Under the pieces are notes generated by a model. It had not been told where the DNA came from, did not search any database, and worked only from the letters and a program-made list of their open reading frames with translations. The position numbers were made by a program, and so were the translations under genes. Shown one piece after another: positions 1 through 7,091 of a DNA stretch of 64,000 nucleotides. Each line of letters starts with the position of its first letter. Within the stretch, counting starts at the first letter, position 1. The stretch lies in assembly GCF_018308945.1 (NCBI RefSeq), contig NZ_CP070501.1, forward strand, positions 248,001-312,000, in the 5' to 3' direction. This DNA is from Agrococcus sp. Marseille-Q4369. GTDB lineage: Bacteria; Actinomycetota; Actinomycetes; Actinomycetales; Microbacteriaceae.

Positions 1-578
1 TCGAGGGCGGCGACCTCCTCGATCACCGCGGCGGTCACGGAGGCCATGCGGCGGATGCGCGGGGCCGGCACGTGCAGGACACCGTCCTGCCACCACAGCA
101 GCGCCGACCGGGATGCCTCGGCGACGCAGCCGTCCGAGCACAGGATCGGCTCGACGTCGCGGCCGACCCTCGCCGACTCCTCCTCGAGCAGCGTCTGCAT
201 CGCCTCGAGGTCGGGGCCCTTCCGCAGCGGCTCGCGGCGGGGATCGCGCGACGCGGTGACGACCTCGACCCTGTCGCTCGGCGGCGGGGCCGGCCGCATC
301 CGCAGCCGGATGCCGGCCGGGGTGAGGTCGACGCGCGGCGACCAGCGGCCCTCAGCGGGCGCGAGTCCGACGGCGCTCCTGACGGCCGCCATCGCGTCGA
401 GACGATCCCCGCCCGCCTCCGCCACCGCATCCGCGAACCGCAGCTGGTGCCGCTGCCACGCGAGCACGCGGCCGTCGACGACGAGCCACGAATCGGCCGC
501 GAGCGTCGCGCCGATCGGCTCGTCGACGGGCTCGAAGCCACCCGCTGTCCAGGCGCGGACGGGGTGCTCGGCGCTCAT
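1..578 (-). CDS. Class IV aminotransferase, PabC-like (3' end off window)
   Basis: PLP-dependent fold-type IV enzyme, probably 4-amino-4-deoxychorismate lyase (release of p-aminobenzoate for folate) or a related aminotransferase. About 192 residues are visible and the C-terminus runs off the left edge. The protein begins MSAEHPVRAW. The RKGPDLEAM segment (about residue 120) carries the expected Schiff-base lysine, and the following segment ending CSDGCVAEASRSALLWW matches the family's D-G-x-V-x-E-x-x-x-S-N-L region, with S-A-L in place of S-N-L. It is divergent from pabB with only 12 bp between start codons, which supports a PABA role. The start is fixed by a leaderless promoter. The exact substrate is inferred from context. 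Confidence 0.8.
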   Translation of the reverse strand, partial: MSAEHPVRAWTAGGFEPVDEPIGATLAADSWLVVDGRVLAWQRHQLRFADAVAEAGGDRLDAMAAVRSAVGLAPAEGRWSPRVDLTPAGIRLRMRPAPPPSDRVEVVTASRDPRREPLRKGPDLEAMQTLLEEESARVGRDVEPILCSDGCVAEASRSALLWWQDGVLHVPAPRIRRMASVTAAVIEEVAAL

Positions 579-591
579 AGGATGCACCCTA
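578..591. promoter_or_regulatory. Back-to-back leaderless promoters inside an 18-bp palindrome
   Basis: The sequence between and including the two divergent start codons is CATAGGATGCACCCTATG (576-593). On the plus strand TAGGAT (578-583) is followed by 7 bases and the pabB ATG at 591. On the minus strand TAGGGT (591-586) is followed by 7 bases and the ATG at 578. Each promoter's -10 box overlaps the other gene's first codon, so both transcripts should be leaderless and the promoters should exclude each other. Confidence 0.7.
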
Positions 592-1880
592 TGCCAGCGA
601 CCTCTGCGCACTTGCTGCCGCACCTCGGCGCTCGCTGGTCGCTCCCGGCCGACGTCTCGCCCGAGTCGGCGTTCGCCGCGCTCGAGGCTGCCGGCGGCGA
701 CGTCGTCTGGCTCGACTCCTCGTCGAGCGGCGACCACGTGATCGGCACCGGAGCGCACGTGCTGCTCGTCGAGGACGGCCGCGCGTCGCTCGATGGCCGC
801 CGCATCGAGGGCGACGCGCTCGAGGCGCTCGAGGCGGCGGGGGCGGCGACGCCGGGCGCGTGGGTCGGCTGGCTCGGCTTCGAGGCGGGAGTGCGGATGC
901 TCGGGCTCGAGCCCGCGCCGGGGCGCTTCCCCGAGGCGGCGTGGCTGCTGCTCGACCGCTGGGTCGTCGTCTCGGGCGGCCAGGCGCAGCTGCAGTCGCG
1001 GAGCGGCGAGGCGTGGGCGCTCGCGGAAGTGCCGCCCGGGCGCGCGCCCTCGCGCGCGCGCATCGATCCGTCGAGCCTCCGCTGGCGCGACGACGACGCC
1101 GCCTACGCCGCGAAGGTCGAGCGCTGCCGCGACCACATCCGCGACGGCGACTCCTACGTGCTGTGCCTCACGACAGCGATCGAGGCGCCGCCGCTCGACA
1201 TGGTCGCGACCCACGCGCGGCTGCGCGCCGCGAGTCCGGTGCACCATGGCGGGCTGCTCCGCATCGGCGGCGTCACGGTCTCGAGCGCGAGCCCAGAGAC
1301 CTTCTTGCGCGTCGAGGGCGGTGTCGCCACCACTCGCCCGATCAAGGGCACGCGCCGCCGGGGCACCGATGACGACGAGGCGCTCGCGCGCGAGCTCTTC
1401 GAGAGCGAGAAGGAGCGCGCCGAGAACGTCATGATCGTCGACCTGTGCCGCAACGACCTGCAGCGGGTCTCGGCGCCCGGCTCGGTCGACGTCGCAGGCC
1501 TGCTCGCCGTCGAGACGTTTCCGACGGTGCACCAGCTCGTCTCGACCGTGCGCTCCCGCCTGCTGCCCGGCCTCGACCCGCTCGACGCCGTCCGAGCGCT
1601 GTTCCCCGCTGGCTCGATGACCGGCGCTCCGAAGCGCCGCACGGTCGAGCTGCTGCACGACCTCGAGGGCGCCCCGCGCGGCATCTACAGCGGATGCTTC
1701 GGGATCGTCGCGGGCGAGACGTGCCAGCTCGCGATGGTCATCCGGTCCGTCGTCGCCGACGCCGCGGGCGCCCACATCGGCGTCGGCGGGGGAGTGACGG
1801 CCCTCTCGGAGCCGGCGTTCGAGGTCGAGGAGCTGCACGTCAAGGCCGCGGCGATGCTCGCGTCGCTCGTGCCGGGCTGA
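591..1880 (+). CDS. pabB: Aminodeoxychorismate synthase component I
   Basis: Chorismate-binding enzyme that with a glutamine amidotransferase subunit aminates chorismate to 4-amino-4-deoxychorismate in folate synthesis. At 429 residues it is a normal single-domain PabB. The signature PIKGT (about 250-254), typical of PabB rather than anthranilate synthase, is followed by ENVMIVDLCRNDL (278-290), SMTGAPK (342-348) and a G-x-Y-S-G motif, all part of the chorismate site. The ATG at 591 is chosen because a -10 box lies exactly 7 bases upstream; the frame stays open further upstream only as an artefact. No PabA is visible in the window. Confidence 0.92.
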   Translation: MPATSAHLLPHLGARWSLPADVSPESAFAALEAAGGDVVWLDSSSSGDHVIGTGAHVLLVEDGRASLDGRRIEGDALEALEAAGAATPGAWVGWLGFEAGVRMLGLEPAPGRFPEAAWLLLDRWVVVSGGQAQLQSRSGEAWALAEVPPGRAPSRARIDPSSLRWRDDDAAYAAKVERCRDHIRDGDSYVLCLTTAIEAPPLDMVATHARLRAASPVHHGGLLRIGGVTVSSASPETFLRVEGGVATTRPIKGTRRRGTDDDEALARELFESEKERAENVMIVDLCRNDLQRVSAPGSVDVAGLLAVETFPTVHQLVSTVRSRLLPGLDPLDAVRALFPAGSMTGAPKRRTVELLHDLEGAPRGIYSGCFGIVAGETCQLAMVIRSVVADAAGAHIGVGGGVTALSEPAFEVEELHVKAAAMLASLVPG

Positions 1881-1886
1881 GGCTCC

Positions 1887-2237
1887 TCAGCCGCGATCGC
1901 GATCGCGATCGCTTGCCGCGCGCGCCTCGGCCATCCGCGCGACGCGGTCGAGTCGCGACTCCCACTGCCGCCCGATCGCGTCGAGCCGGTCGGCGAGCGC
2001 GCTGAGAGTCGCGCCGATCGCCCGGTGCCGCACCGAGCGCCCCTCGCGCGTCGACTCGACGAGGCCGGCGGCCTCGAGCACCGCGAGGTGCTTCGCGATC
2101 GCCTGCCGGGAGACGGGCAGCTCCTCGGCGAGCTCGCTCGCGGAGCGCGCCCGGCTGCCGAGCAGCTCGAGGATCGCCCAGCGGGTGTCGTCGGCGAGCG
2201 CCGCGAGCTGCTGCGTCGGGGCGGCCAGTCCGCTCAT
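1887..2237 (-). CDS. ArsR-family winged-helix regulator
   Basis: 116-residue helix-turn-helix repressor of the ArsR/SmtB fold. Residues about 12-75 form the wHTH (DDTRWAILELLGSRARSA, then ELPVSRQAIAKHLAVLEAAG as recognition region). It lacks the cysteine-rich metal site of classical ArsR and resembles the SdpR/AHSA1-linked subgroup. It starts inside the stop of the AHSA1 gene upstream (ATGA overlap, 2234-2237), so the two are translationally coupled. It is the likely binder of the dyads at 3188-3250. The C-terminal tail is rich in alternating R and D. Confidence 0.88.
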   Translation of the reverse strand: MSGLAAPTQQLAALADDTRWAILELLGSRARSASELAEELPVSRQAIAKHLAVLEAAGLVESTREGRSVRHRAIGATLSALADRLDAIGRQWESRLDRVARMAEARAASDRDRDRG

Positions 2238-3178
2238 GCCGCCGCCTCGAGCACGTGCCGCCGCAGGCCGTCGAGCACCATCTCCCACCCGGTGGCGTTG
2301 CCGCGCATCCGATCGTCGCGCACGTCGCCGGCCACGCGCATCCACCCCGACTCCACGACCGTGACGCGAGTGCCGTCGCCGAGCGGCTCGAGGTCGAAGC
2401 GCACGTCGCACGCCGTCGGGCCCGGTTCGGCCTCGCCGATCTCGCCCCAGCGGAACGCGAGCGTGCGCTCGGGTCGCAGCACGCGGATCGCGACCGGCCA
2501 CCGCTCGCCCTCGTGCTCGAACGTGCCCGTGACGCCCTCGCGGAGGCCGCCGGGGAAGTCGCCTGGATGCCCCCACCAGGCCTCGATCGAGGCCTGGTCG
2601 GTGAGGTGCCGCCAGACGAGCGAGACGGGCGCGGGGACGTCGAGCGTGCGGGTGATCGTGCCGGCGAGCGGGTCGACCGCGGAGGGCGTCCAGCGGCGGG
2701 CGATGAGCGCGACGAGCTCGTCGAGCTCGGACGTCCAGCCCTCGCGATTGTCCTCGAGCGCGGCGCGCACGGCGAGCTCGTCGCCGAGCCGCTCGAAGCC
2801 GGTCTCGACCACGGTGACGCGCGTGCCGCCGTCGACCTCCTCGAGCGTGAAGGTCGCGAGCGTGCTGGTCTCGTCGCGGAGCGGCTCGCCGCGCCGGCCC
2901 CACCGGAACGCCCACACGTTCGGCGCGTCCGCGCGCTCGACCCGCGCGGGGAACTCGCCGGCGTCGCTCCAGCCGAAGGAGCCCGACGCGCCCTCGCCGG
3001 TGCCGTCGGGGAACGTCGCGCTGTCGCCGAACCACTCCGCGAGCGAGGCGGGCTCGGTGAGGCACTCCCATACGACCTCGATCGGGGCGCGCACCGCGAT
3101 CGTTCGCGTCACGCGAGCGTTCGGCTCGTCGATCGCCGCCTGGGCGTCGTGCCGGTGCCCGGACTCCGTCTGCGACAT
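2234..3178 (-). CDS. Tandem AHSA1/SRPBCC domain protein
   Basis: 314 residues made of two successive Aha1-C-like SRPBCC ligand-binding domains, roughly 20-155 and 160-310. Each begins with the same pattern (RVTRTIAVRAPIEVVWECLT and TITRTLDVPAPVSLVWRHLT) and ends in a G-W-x-x-x-L-D helix, pointing to internal duplication. The start MSQTESGHRH is chosen for its AGGAGG ribosome site five bases upstream; an upstream in-frame start lies in the operator. It overlaps the ArsR gene by 4 bp. The ligand is unknown. ArsR plus AHSA1 pairs are common in actinobacteria, but their function is mostly undefined. Confidence 0.88.
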   Translation of the reverse strand: MSQTESGHRHDAQAAIDEPNARVTRTIAVRAPIEVVWECLTEPASLAEWFGDSATFPDGTGEGASGSFGWSDAGEFPARVERADAPNVWAFRWGRRGEPLRDETSTLATFTLEEVDGGTRVTVVETGFERLGDELAVRAALEDNREGWTSELDELVALIARRWTPSAVDPLAGTITRTLDVPAPVSLVWRHLTDQASIEAWWGHPGDFPGGLREGVTGTFEHEGERWPVAIRVLRPERTLAFRWGEIGEAEPGPTACDVRFDLEPLGDGTRVTVVESGWMRVAGDVRDDRMRGNATGWEMVLDGLRRHVLEAAA

Positions 3179-3187
3179 GGCTCCTCC

Positions 3188-3250
3188 TGCAATCGTTCGG
3201 TTGCAGGTCACGCTAGGCGCGTGAGCAGCGAAGTGCAACCCTCGGGTTGC
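3188..3250 (-). promoter_or_regulatory. AHSA1-ArsR operon promoter flanked by two related dyads
   Basis: Reading the minus strand, TTGCAC (3238-3233), a 17-base spacer and TAGCGT (3215-3210) form a consensus-spaced promoter. Dyad A, TGCAATCGTTCGGTTGCA (3188-3205), sits at the predicted +1 region. Dyad B, GCAACCC-TC-GGGTTGC (3235-3250), overlaps the -35. Both share the half-site TGCAAYC, as expected for cooperative binding by the ArsR protein encoded in the operon. Binding is inferred. Confidence 0.6.
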
Positions 3251-3251
3251 G

Positions 3252-3731
3252 TCAGTCGCTCGCCGACTCGAGGTGCTCCGCGAGGTCGACGAGCTCGTCG
3301 AGCTCGACCGTCCAGCCCGCGGCGAGCGCGCGCAGCGACTCCCGCTTCGACGCGTCGTCGCCCTCGAGCGGGAACCCCGACTCGACGAGGTGCACCTGCG
3401 TCTGGCCGTCGACGTCGCGCAGCGTCACCTCGACCGTCGACGCCTTGTCCGAGAGGATGCCCTCGGCCCAGTCGAAGACGAAGCGCGAGCCGGGCTCGAG
3501 CTCGCGGATGCGCGCGGCGAGCACGACCTCGCCCGTCCAGGCGAAGCGGCCGGTCGCGCCGGCGACGACGCCGTCGGGGAACGCGGCGATGTCGCCGAGC
3601 CAGCGCGCGAGCAGCTCGGGCTCGGTGAGGCAGCGCCACACCGTGGCGCGCTCCGCGTCGACGGCGACGATGCGCGTCACGCGCACGCCTGGCACATCGA
3701 CCGTGGCGGGCGGGTTCTCGAACTCCGGCAC
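3252..3731 (-). CDS. AHSA1/SRPBCC domain protein
   Basis: 159-residue single-domain AHSA1-like protein; the domain (about residues 12-155) has the same [20 protein letters not shown] opening and G-W-x-x-E-L-D-E-L end as the two domains of its neighbour, so the locus holds three copies. I prefer the GTG at 3731, which has GGAGG 8 bases upstream, over an in-frame GTG at 3767 with no ribosome site. The stop lies one base beyond dyad B of the downstream promoter, so that dyad may also limit read-through. The ligand is unknown. Confidence 0.82.
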   Translation of the reverse strand: MPEFENPPATVDVPGVRVTRIVAVDAERATVWRCLTEPELLARWLGDIAAFPDGVVAGATGRFAWTGEVVLAARIRELEPGSRFVFDWAEGILSDKASTVEVTLRDVDGQTQVHLVESGFPLEGDDASKRESLRALAAGWTVELDELVDLAEHLESASD

Positions 3732-3791
3732 CGTTGGGCCTCCCTCCGGCTGCCCCGATTGTGCCACGCGTCGCCTGCGGGCGAGCGCCCG

Positions 3792-3797
3792 TAGACT
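3792..3797 (+). promoter_or_regulatory. -10 box for leuS
   Basis: TAGACT lies about 46 bases before the leuS GTG. The short 5' leader contains a hairpin (GTCGT-GCCG, loop ACTC, CGGC-CG-ACGAC) just before the AGGAG ribosome site. No T-box features such as a specifier loop or TGGNACCGCG are visible. Confidence 0.45.
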
Positions 3798-3843
3798 GGG
3801 AAGCCGTCGTGCCGACTCCGGCCGACGACATCCAGGAGCCCAC

Positions 3844-6387
3844 GTGACCGACGAGACCTACGACTTCGCCCGCATCCAGCAGCGGTGGCTGCCGGTGTGG
3901 GACGAGCTGCGCCCCTTCGCGACCGACGACGAGACCGACACCCGGCCGCGGAAGTACGTGCTCGACATGTTCCCCTACCCCTCGGGCGACCTCCACATGG
4001 GGCACGCCGAGTCGTACGCCTACGGCGACGTGCTTGCGCGCTACTGGCGGCAGCAGGGCTTCAACGTGCTGCACCCGATCGGCTGGGACTCGTTCGGCCT
4101 CCCGGCCGAGAACGCGGCGATCCGGCGCGGGGCGGACCCGAAGGAGTGGACCGAGGCCAACATCGAGCAGCACAAGCGCTCGATGCGGCTGTACGCGACC
4201 GCGTTCGACTGGGACCGCATCCTCCACACATCCGACCCCTCGTACTACAAGTGGAACCAGTGGCTGTTCCTCGAGATGTACAAGACGGGCCTCGCCTACC
4301 GGAAGCCCTCGAACGTCAACTGGTGCCCCAAGGATCAGACGGTGCTCGCGAACGAGCAGGTTGTCGGCGGGCTGTGCGAGCGCTGCGACACCCCCGTGGT
4401 GAAGAAGAAGCTCACCCAGTGGTACTTCAAGATCACCGAGTACGCCGACCGCCTGCTCGACGACCTGAACCAGCTCGAGGGCCGCTGGCCCGAGAAGGTG
4501 CTGCGCATGCAGCGCAACTGGATCGGCCGCTCCGAGGGCGCCGAGGTCGAGTTCGAGATCGAGGGCCACCACTCGCGCGTGCCCGTCTTCACGACTCGCC
4601 CCGACACGCTCTACGGCGCGACCTTCATGGTCGTCGCACCCGATTCCGACCTCGCGGCCGAGCTCGCGGCGGGCGCGAGCCCCGAGGTGCGGATGCGGTT
4701 CCAGGACTACCTGGACACGGTCGGGCGGATGACCGAGATCGACCGGCAGAGCACCGAGCGCCCGAAGACGGGCGTCGACCTCGGCCGCGTCGCGATCCAC
4801 CCGCTGACGGGGGAGCGGATGCCCGTGTGGGTCGCCGACTACGTGCTCGCCGACTACGGCCACGGCGCCGTCATGGCCGTGCCTGCCCACGACCAGCGCG
4901 ACCTCGACTTCGCGCGCGCCTTCGACCTGCCGATCAAGGTCGTCGTCGACACGCTCGCGCCGGTCACGGGTGTCATGCCGACGATCCCGCTCGACGAGCA
5001 CGGCAACGCGGTGCTGCCGGACGACCTGCCCGAGCTCGACCCCGCCTCGACCGGCGTCGCGCTGCCCGGCGAAGGCCGGATGATCAACTCCGGCGAGCTC
5101 GACGGGCTCTCGAAGGAGCACGCGATCAACCGCATGATCCAGCTGCTCGAGCGCGAGGGCGTCGGCCGCGCGGCGAAGTCGTTCCGCTTGCGCGACTGGC
5201 TCGTGAGCCGACAGCGCTACTGGGGCACGCCCATCCCGATCATCCACACGGCCGACGGGCAGGAGGTGCCGGTGCCGCTCGAGCAGCTGCCGGTCACGCT
5301 GCCCGACTCGCACGGCCTCGACCTGTCGCCGAAGGGCACGAGCCCGCTCGGCGCCGCCGAGGACTGGGTCAACGTGGCGTCGCCGATCGACGGGCGCCCC
5401 GCGCGCCGCGACGCCGACACGATGGACACGTTCGTCGACTCCTCCTGGTACTACCTGCGCTTCCTCAGCCCGAACGACGACACCCAGCCGTTCGACAAGG
5501 CGCAGGTCGAGCGCTGGGCGCCGGTCGACCGCTACGTCGGGGGCGTCGAGCACGCGATCCTGCACCTGCTCTACGCGCGCTTCATCACGAAGGTGCTGTT
5601 CGACATGGGCCACGTGCCCTTCACCGAGCCCTTCGAGTCGCTGCTCAACCAGGGCATGGTGATCCTCGACGGCGGCAAGATGTCGAAGTCGAAGGGCAAC
5701 CTCGTCGAGCTCTCGGACGAGCTCGAGAAGCACGGCGTCGACGCGGTGCGGCTCGCGATGAGCTTCGCCGGCCCGCCCGAGGACGACATCGACTGGCGCG
5801 ACGTGAGCCCGACCGGTGCGCAGAAGTTCCTGGCGCGCGCCTGGCGGCTCTCGAAGGAGCCGCTCGCGAAGCGCGGCGCCGACCCGAAGGGCGGCGACCG
5901 GGGGCTGCGGCGCGAGACGCACCGGTTCCTGGCGGATGCGCCGGGTCTCGTCGAGTCGCTCAAGTTCAACGTCGTCGTCGCTCGCCTCATGGAGCTGACC
6001 AACGCGACGCGCAAGGCCGTCGACTCGGGCGCCGGCGCGGCCGACCCCGCGGTGCGCGAGGCGGTCGAGACGATCGCGCTCGGCCTGTCGCTCTTCGCGC
6101 CGTACACGGCGGAGGACATGTGGGCGAACCTCGGCCACGAGCCGTCGGTCGCGAACGCGGGATGGCGGAAGCCCGACCGCTCGCTGCTCGTCGAGCAGAC
6201 GGCGACGGCGATCGTGCAGGTGAACGGCAAGGTGCGCGACCGCGTCGACGTTCCCGTCGACATCGCCGATGCAGAGCTCGAGCGCCGCGCGCGGGAGCTG
6301 CCGGGCGTCGCGCGCTCGATCGGCGACGGGGTCGTGCGGCACGTCGTCGTGCGGGCGCCGAAGCTCGTGAACTTCGTCGTCGGCTGA
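3844..6387 (+). CDS. leuS: Leucyl-tRNA synthetase
   Basis: Class I aminoacyl-tRNA synthetase of 847 residues that charges tRNA-Leu in the cytoplasm. The HIGH motif appears as HMGH (51-54) and the KMSKS loop is intact (612-616). Between them lies the CP1 editing domain, containing [18 protein letters not shown] and the hydrolytic region; the anticodon-binding and C-terminal domains complete the protein. The GTG start has AGGAG five bases upstream; the open frame before it overlaps the AHSA1 gene and is discarded. It is followed by the competence genes, a common actinobacterial arrangement. Confidence 0.97.
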   Translation: MTDETYDFARIQQRWLPVWDELRPFATDDETDTRPRKYVLDMFPYPSGDLHMGHAESYAYGDVLARYWRQQGFNVLHPIGWDSFGLPAENAAIRRGADPKEWTEANIEQHKRSMRLYATAFDWDRILHTSDPSYYKWNQWLFLEMYKTGLAYRKPSNVNWCPKDQTVLANEQVVGGLCERCDTPVVKKKLTQWYFKITEYADRLLDDLNQLEGRWPEKVLRMQRNWIGRSEGAEVEFEIEGHHSRVPVFTTRPDTLYGATFMVVAPDSDLAAELAAGASPEVRMRFQDYLDTVGRMTEIDRQSTERPKTGVDLGRVAIHPLTGERMPVWVADYVLADYGHGAVMAVPAHDQRDLDFARAFDLPIKVVVDTLAPVTGVMPTIPLDEHGNAVLPDDLPELDPASTGVALPGEGRMINSGELDGLSKEHAINRMIQLLEREGVGRAAKSFRLRDWLVSRQRYWGTPIPIIHTADGQEVPVPLEQLPVTLPDSHGLDLSPKGTSPLGAAEDWVNVASPIDGRPARRDADTMDTFVDSSWYYLRFLSPNDDTQPFDKAQVERWAPVDRYVGGVEHAILHLLYARFITKVLFDMGHVPFTEPFESLLNQGMVILDGGKMSKSKGNLVELSDELEKHGVDAVRLAMSFAGPPEDDIDWRDVSPTGAQKFLARAWRLSKEPLAKRGADPKGGDRGLRRETHRFLADAPGLVESLKFNVVVARLMELTNATRKAVDSGAGAADPAVREAVETIALGLSLFAPYTAEDMWANLGHEPSVANAGWRKPDRSLLVEQTATAIVQVNGKVRDRVDVPVDIADAELERRARELPGVARSIGDGVVRHVVVRAPKLVNFVVG

Positions 6388-6500
6388 CCCGACCCGCTTG
6401 CTGGCTGAGCCGGTCCGCGCGGGCAGGGCGCTGACCGTGTCGAAGCCTTGCTGATCCACAGCCGCTCCCTGCCTCGGCACCAGCGCCGAAGCATCCGTCC

Positions 6501-6506
6501 TACCGT
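6501..6506 (+). promoter_or_regulatory. Leaderless -10 box for comEA
   Basis: TACCGT followed by six bases (TCCCGG) and the comEA ATG at 6513. No Shine-Dalgarno sequence is present. The rest of the 125-base gap after leuS shows nothing further that I can name. Confidence 0.6.
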
Positions 6507-6512
6507 TCCCGG

Positions 6513-7091
6513 ATGGCCGGGACGGATGCGCGCTGGCGGCTGGGCGCGGGCGCCGCAGTGCTGCTCGTCCTGGGTGCTGTCACCGGCGGCGTCGCGCAGC
6601 GCATGGTGCAGGACGCCGCGCCCGCGACGATCGTCGCGGAGCCGGTCGCGACGGCAGCCACAGAGCTCGTCGTCGATGTGCAGGGCGCGGTCGCGCGGCC
6701 GGGCGTCTACCGGCTGCCGAGCGGCTCGCGCGTGCTCGACGCGCTCGCGCGGGCCGGCGGCACGAGTGCCGAGGCTGCACCGGGCTCGCTGAACCTCGCG
6801 CGCCCCGTCGTCGACGGCGAGCAGCTCGTCGTGCCGACCGTCGAGCAGGCGGCCGCCGCCCCGCCGCCCGGTGCGCCCGGCAGCGGCGTCGCCGCTGGCG
6901 GGCTCGTGTCGCTCAACCAGGCGGATCAGGCGGCGCTCGAGTCGCTGCCGCGCGTCGGCCCGTCGCTCGCGCTCGCGATCATCGCCCACCGCGACGAGCA
7001 CGGGCCCTTCACCGATCTCGCGCAGCTCGACGACGTGCCGGGCATCGGGCCGGCGCTGCTCGCGACCCTCACGCCGCTCGTGTCGCTCTGA
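6513..7091 (+). CDS. comEA: ComEA-like DNA-binding protein
   Basis: 192-residue membrane-anchored DNA receptor of the competence uptake machinery. An N-terminal transmembrane helix (about 10-29) is followed by an SLBB domain (about 50-108, containing VDVQGAVARPGVYRLPSGSR), a proline/alanine linker and a C-terminal tandem helix-hairpin-helix DNA-binding domain (131-192, SLNQADQAALESLPRVGPSL and DDVPGIGPALLATL). Its stop overlaps the comEC start by one base (TGATG), so the two are coupled. The start is set by the leaderless promoter. Natural transformation is not established for this lineage, so the genes could serve another DNA-import role. Confidence 0.93.
   Translation: MAGTDARWRLGAGAAVLLVLGAVTGGVAQRMVQDAAPATIVAEPVATAATELVVDVQGAVARPGVYRLPSGSRVLDALARAGGTSAEAAPGSLNLARPVVDGEQLVVPTVEQAAAAPPPGAPGSGVAAGGLVSLNQADQAALESLPRVGPSLALAIIAHRDEHGPFTDLAQLDDVPGIGPALLATLTPLVSL

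Noticed and set aside
3792-3843. T-box riboswitch before leuS
   Set aside because: The leader is too short and lacks the T-box sequence and specifier stem; only a small hairpin is present.
3208-6480. A 1090-codon open frame on the minus strand over leuS
   Set aside because: It is the antisense shadow of leuS, caused by extreme third-position GC. It has no motifs, is dominated by Arg, Val and Ala, and leuS itself has all its catalytic signatures.
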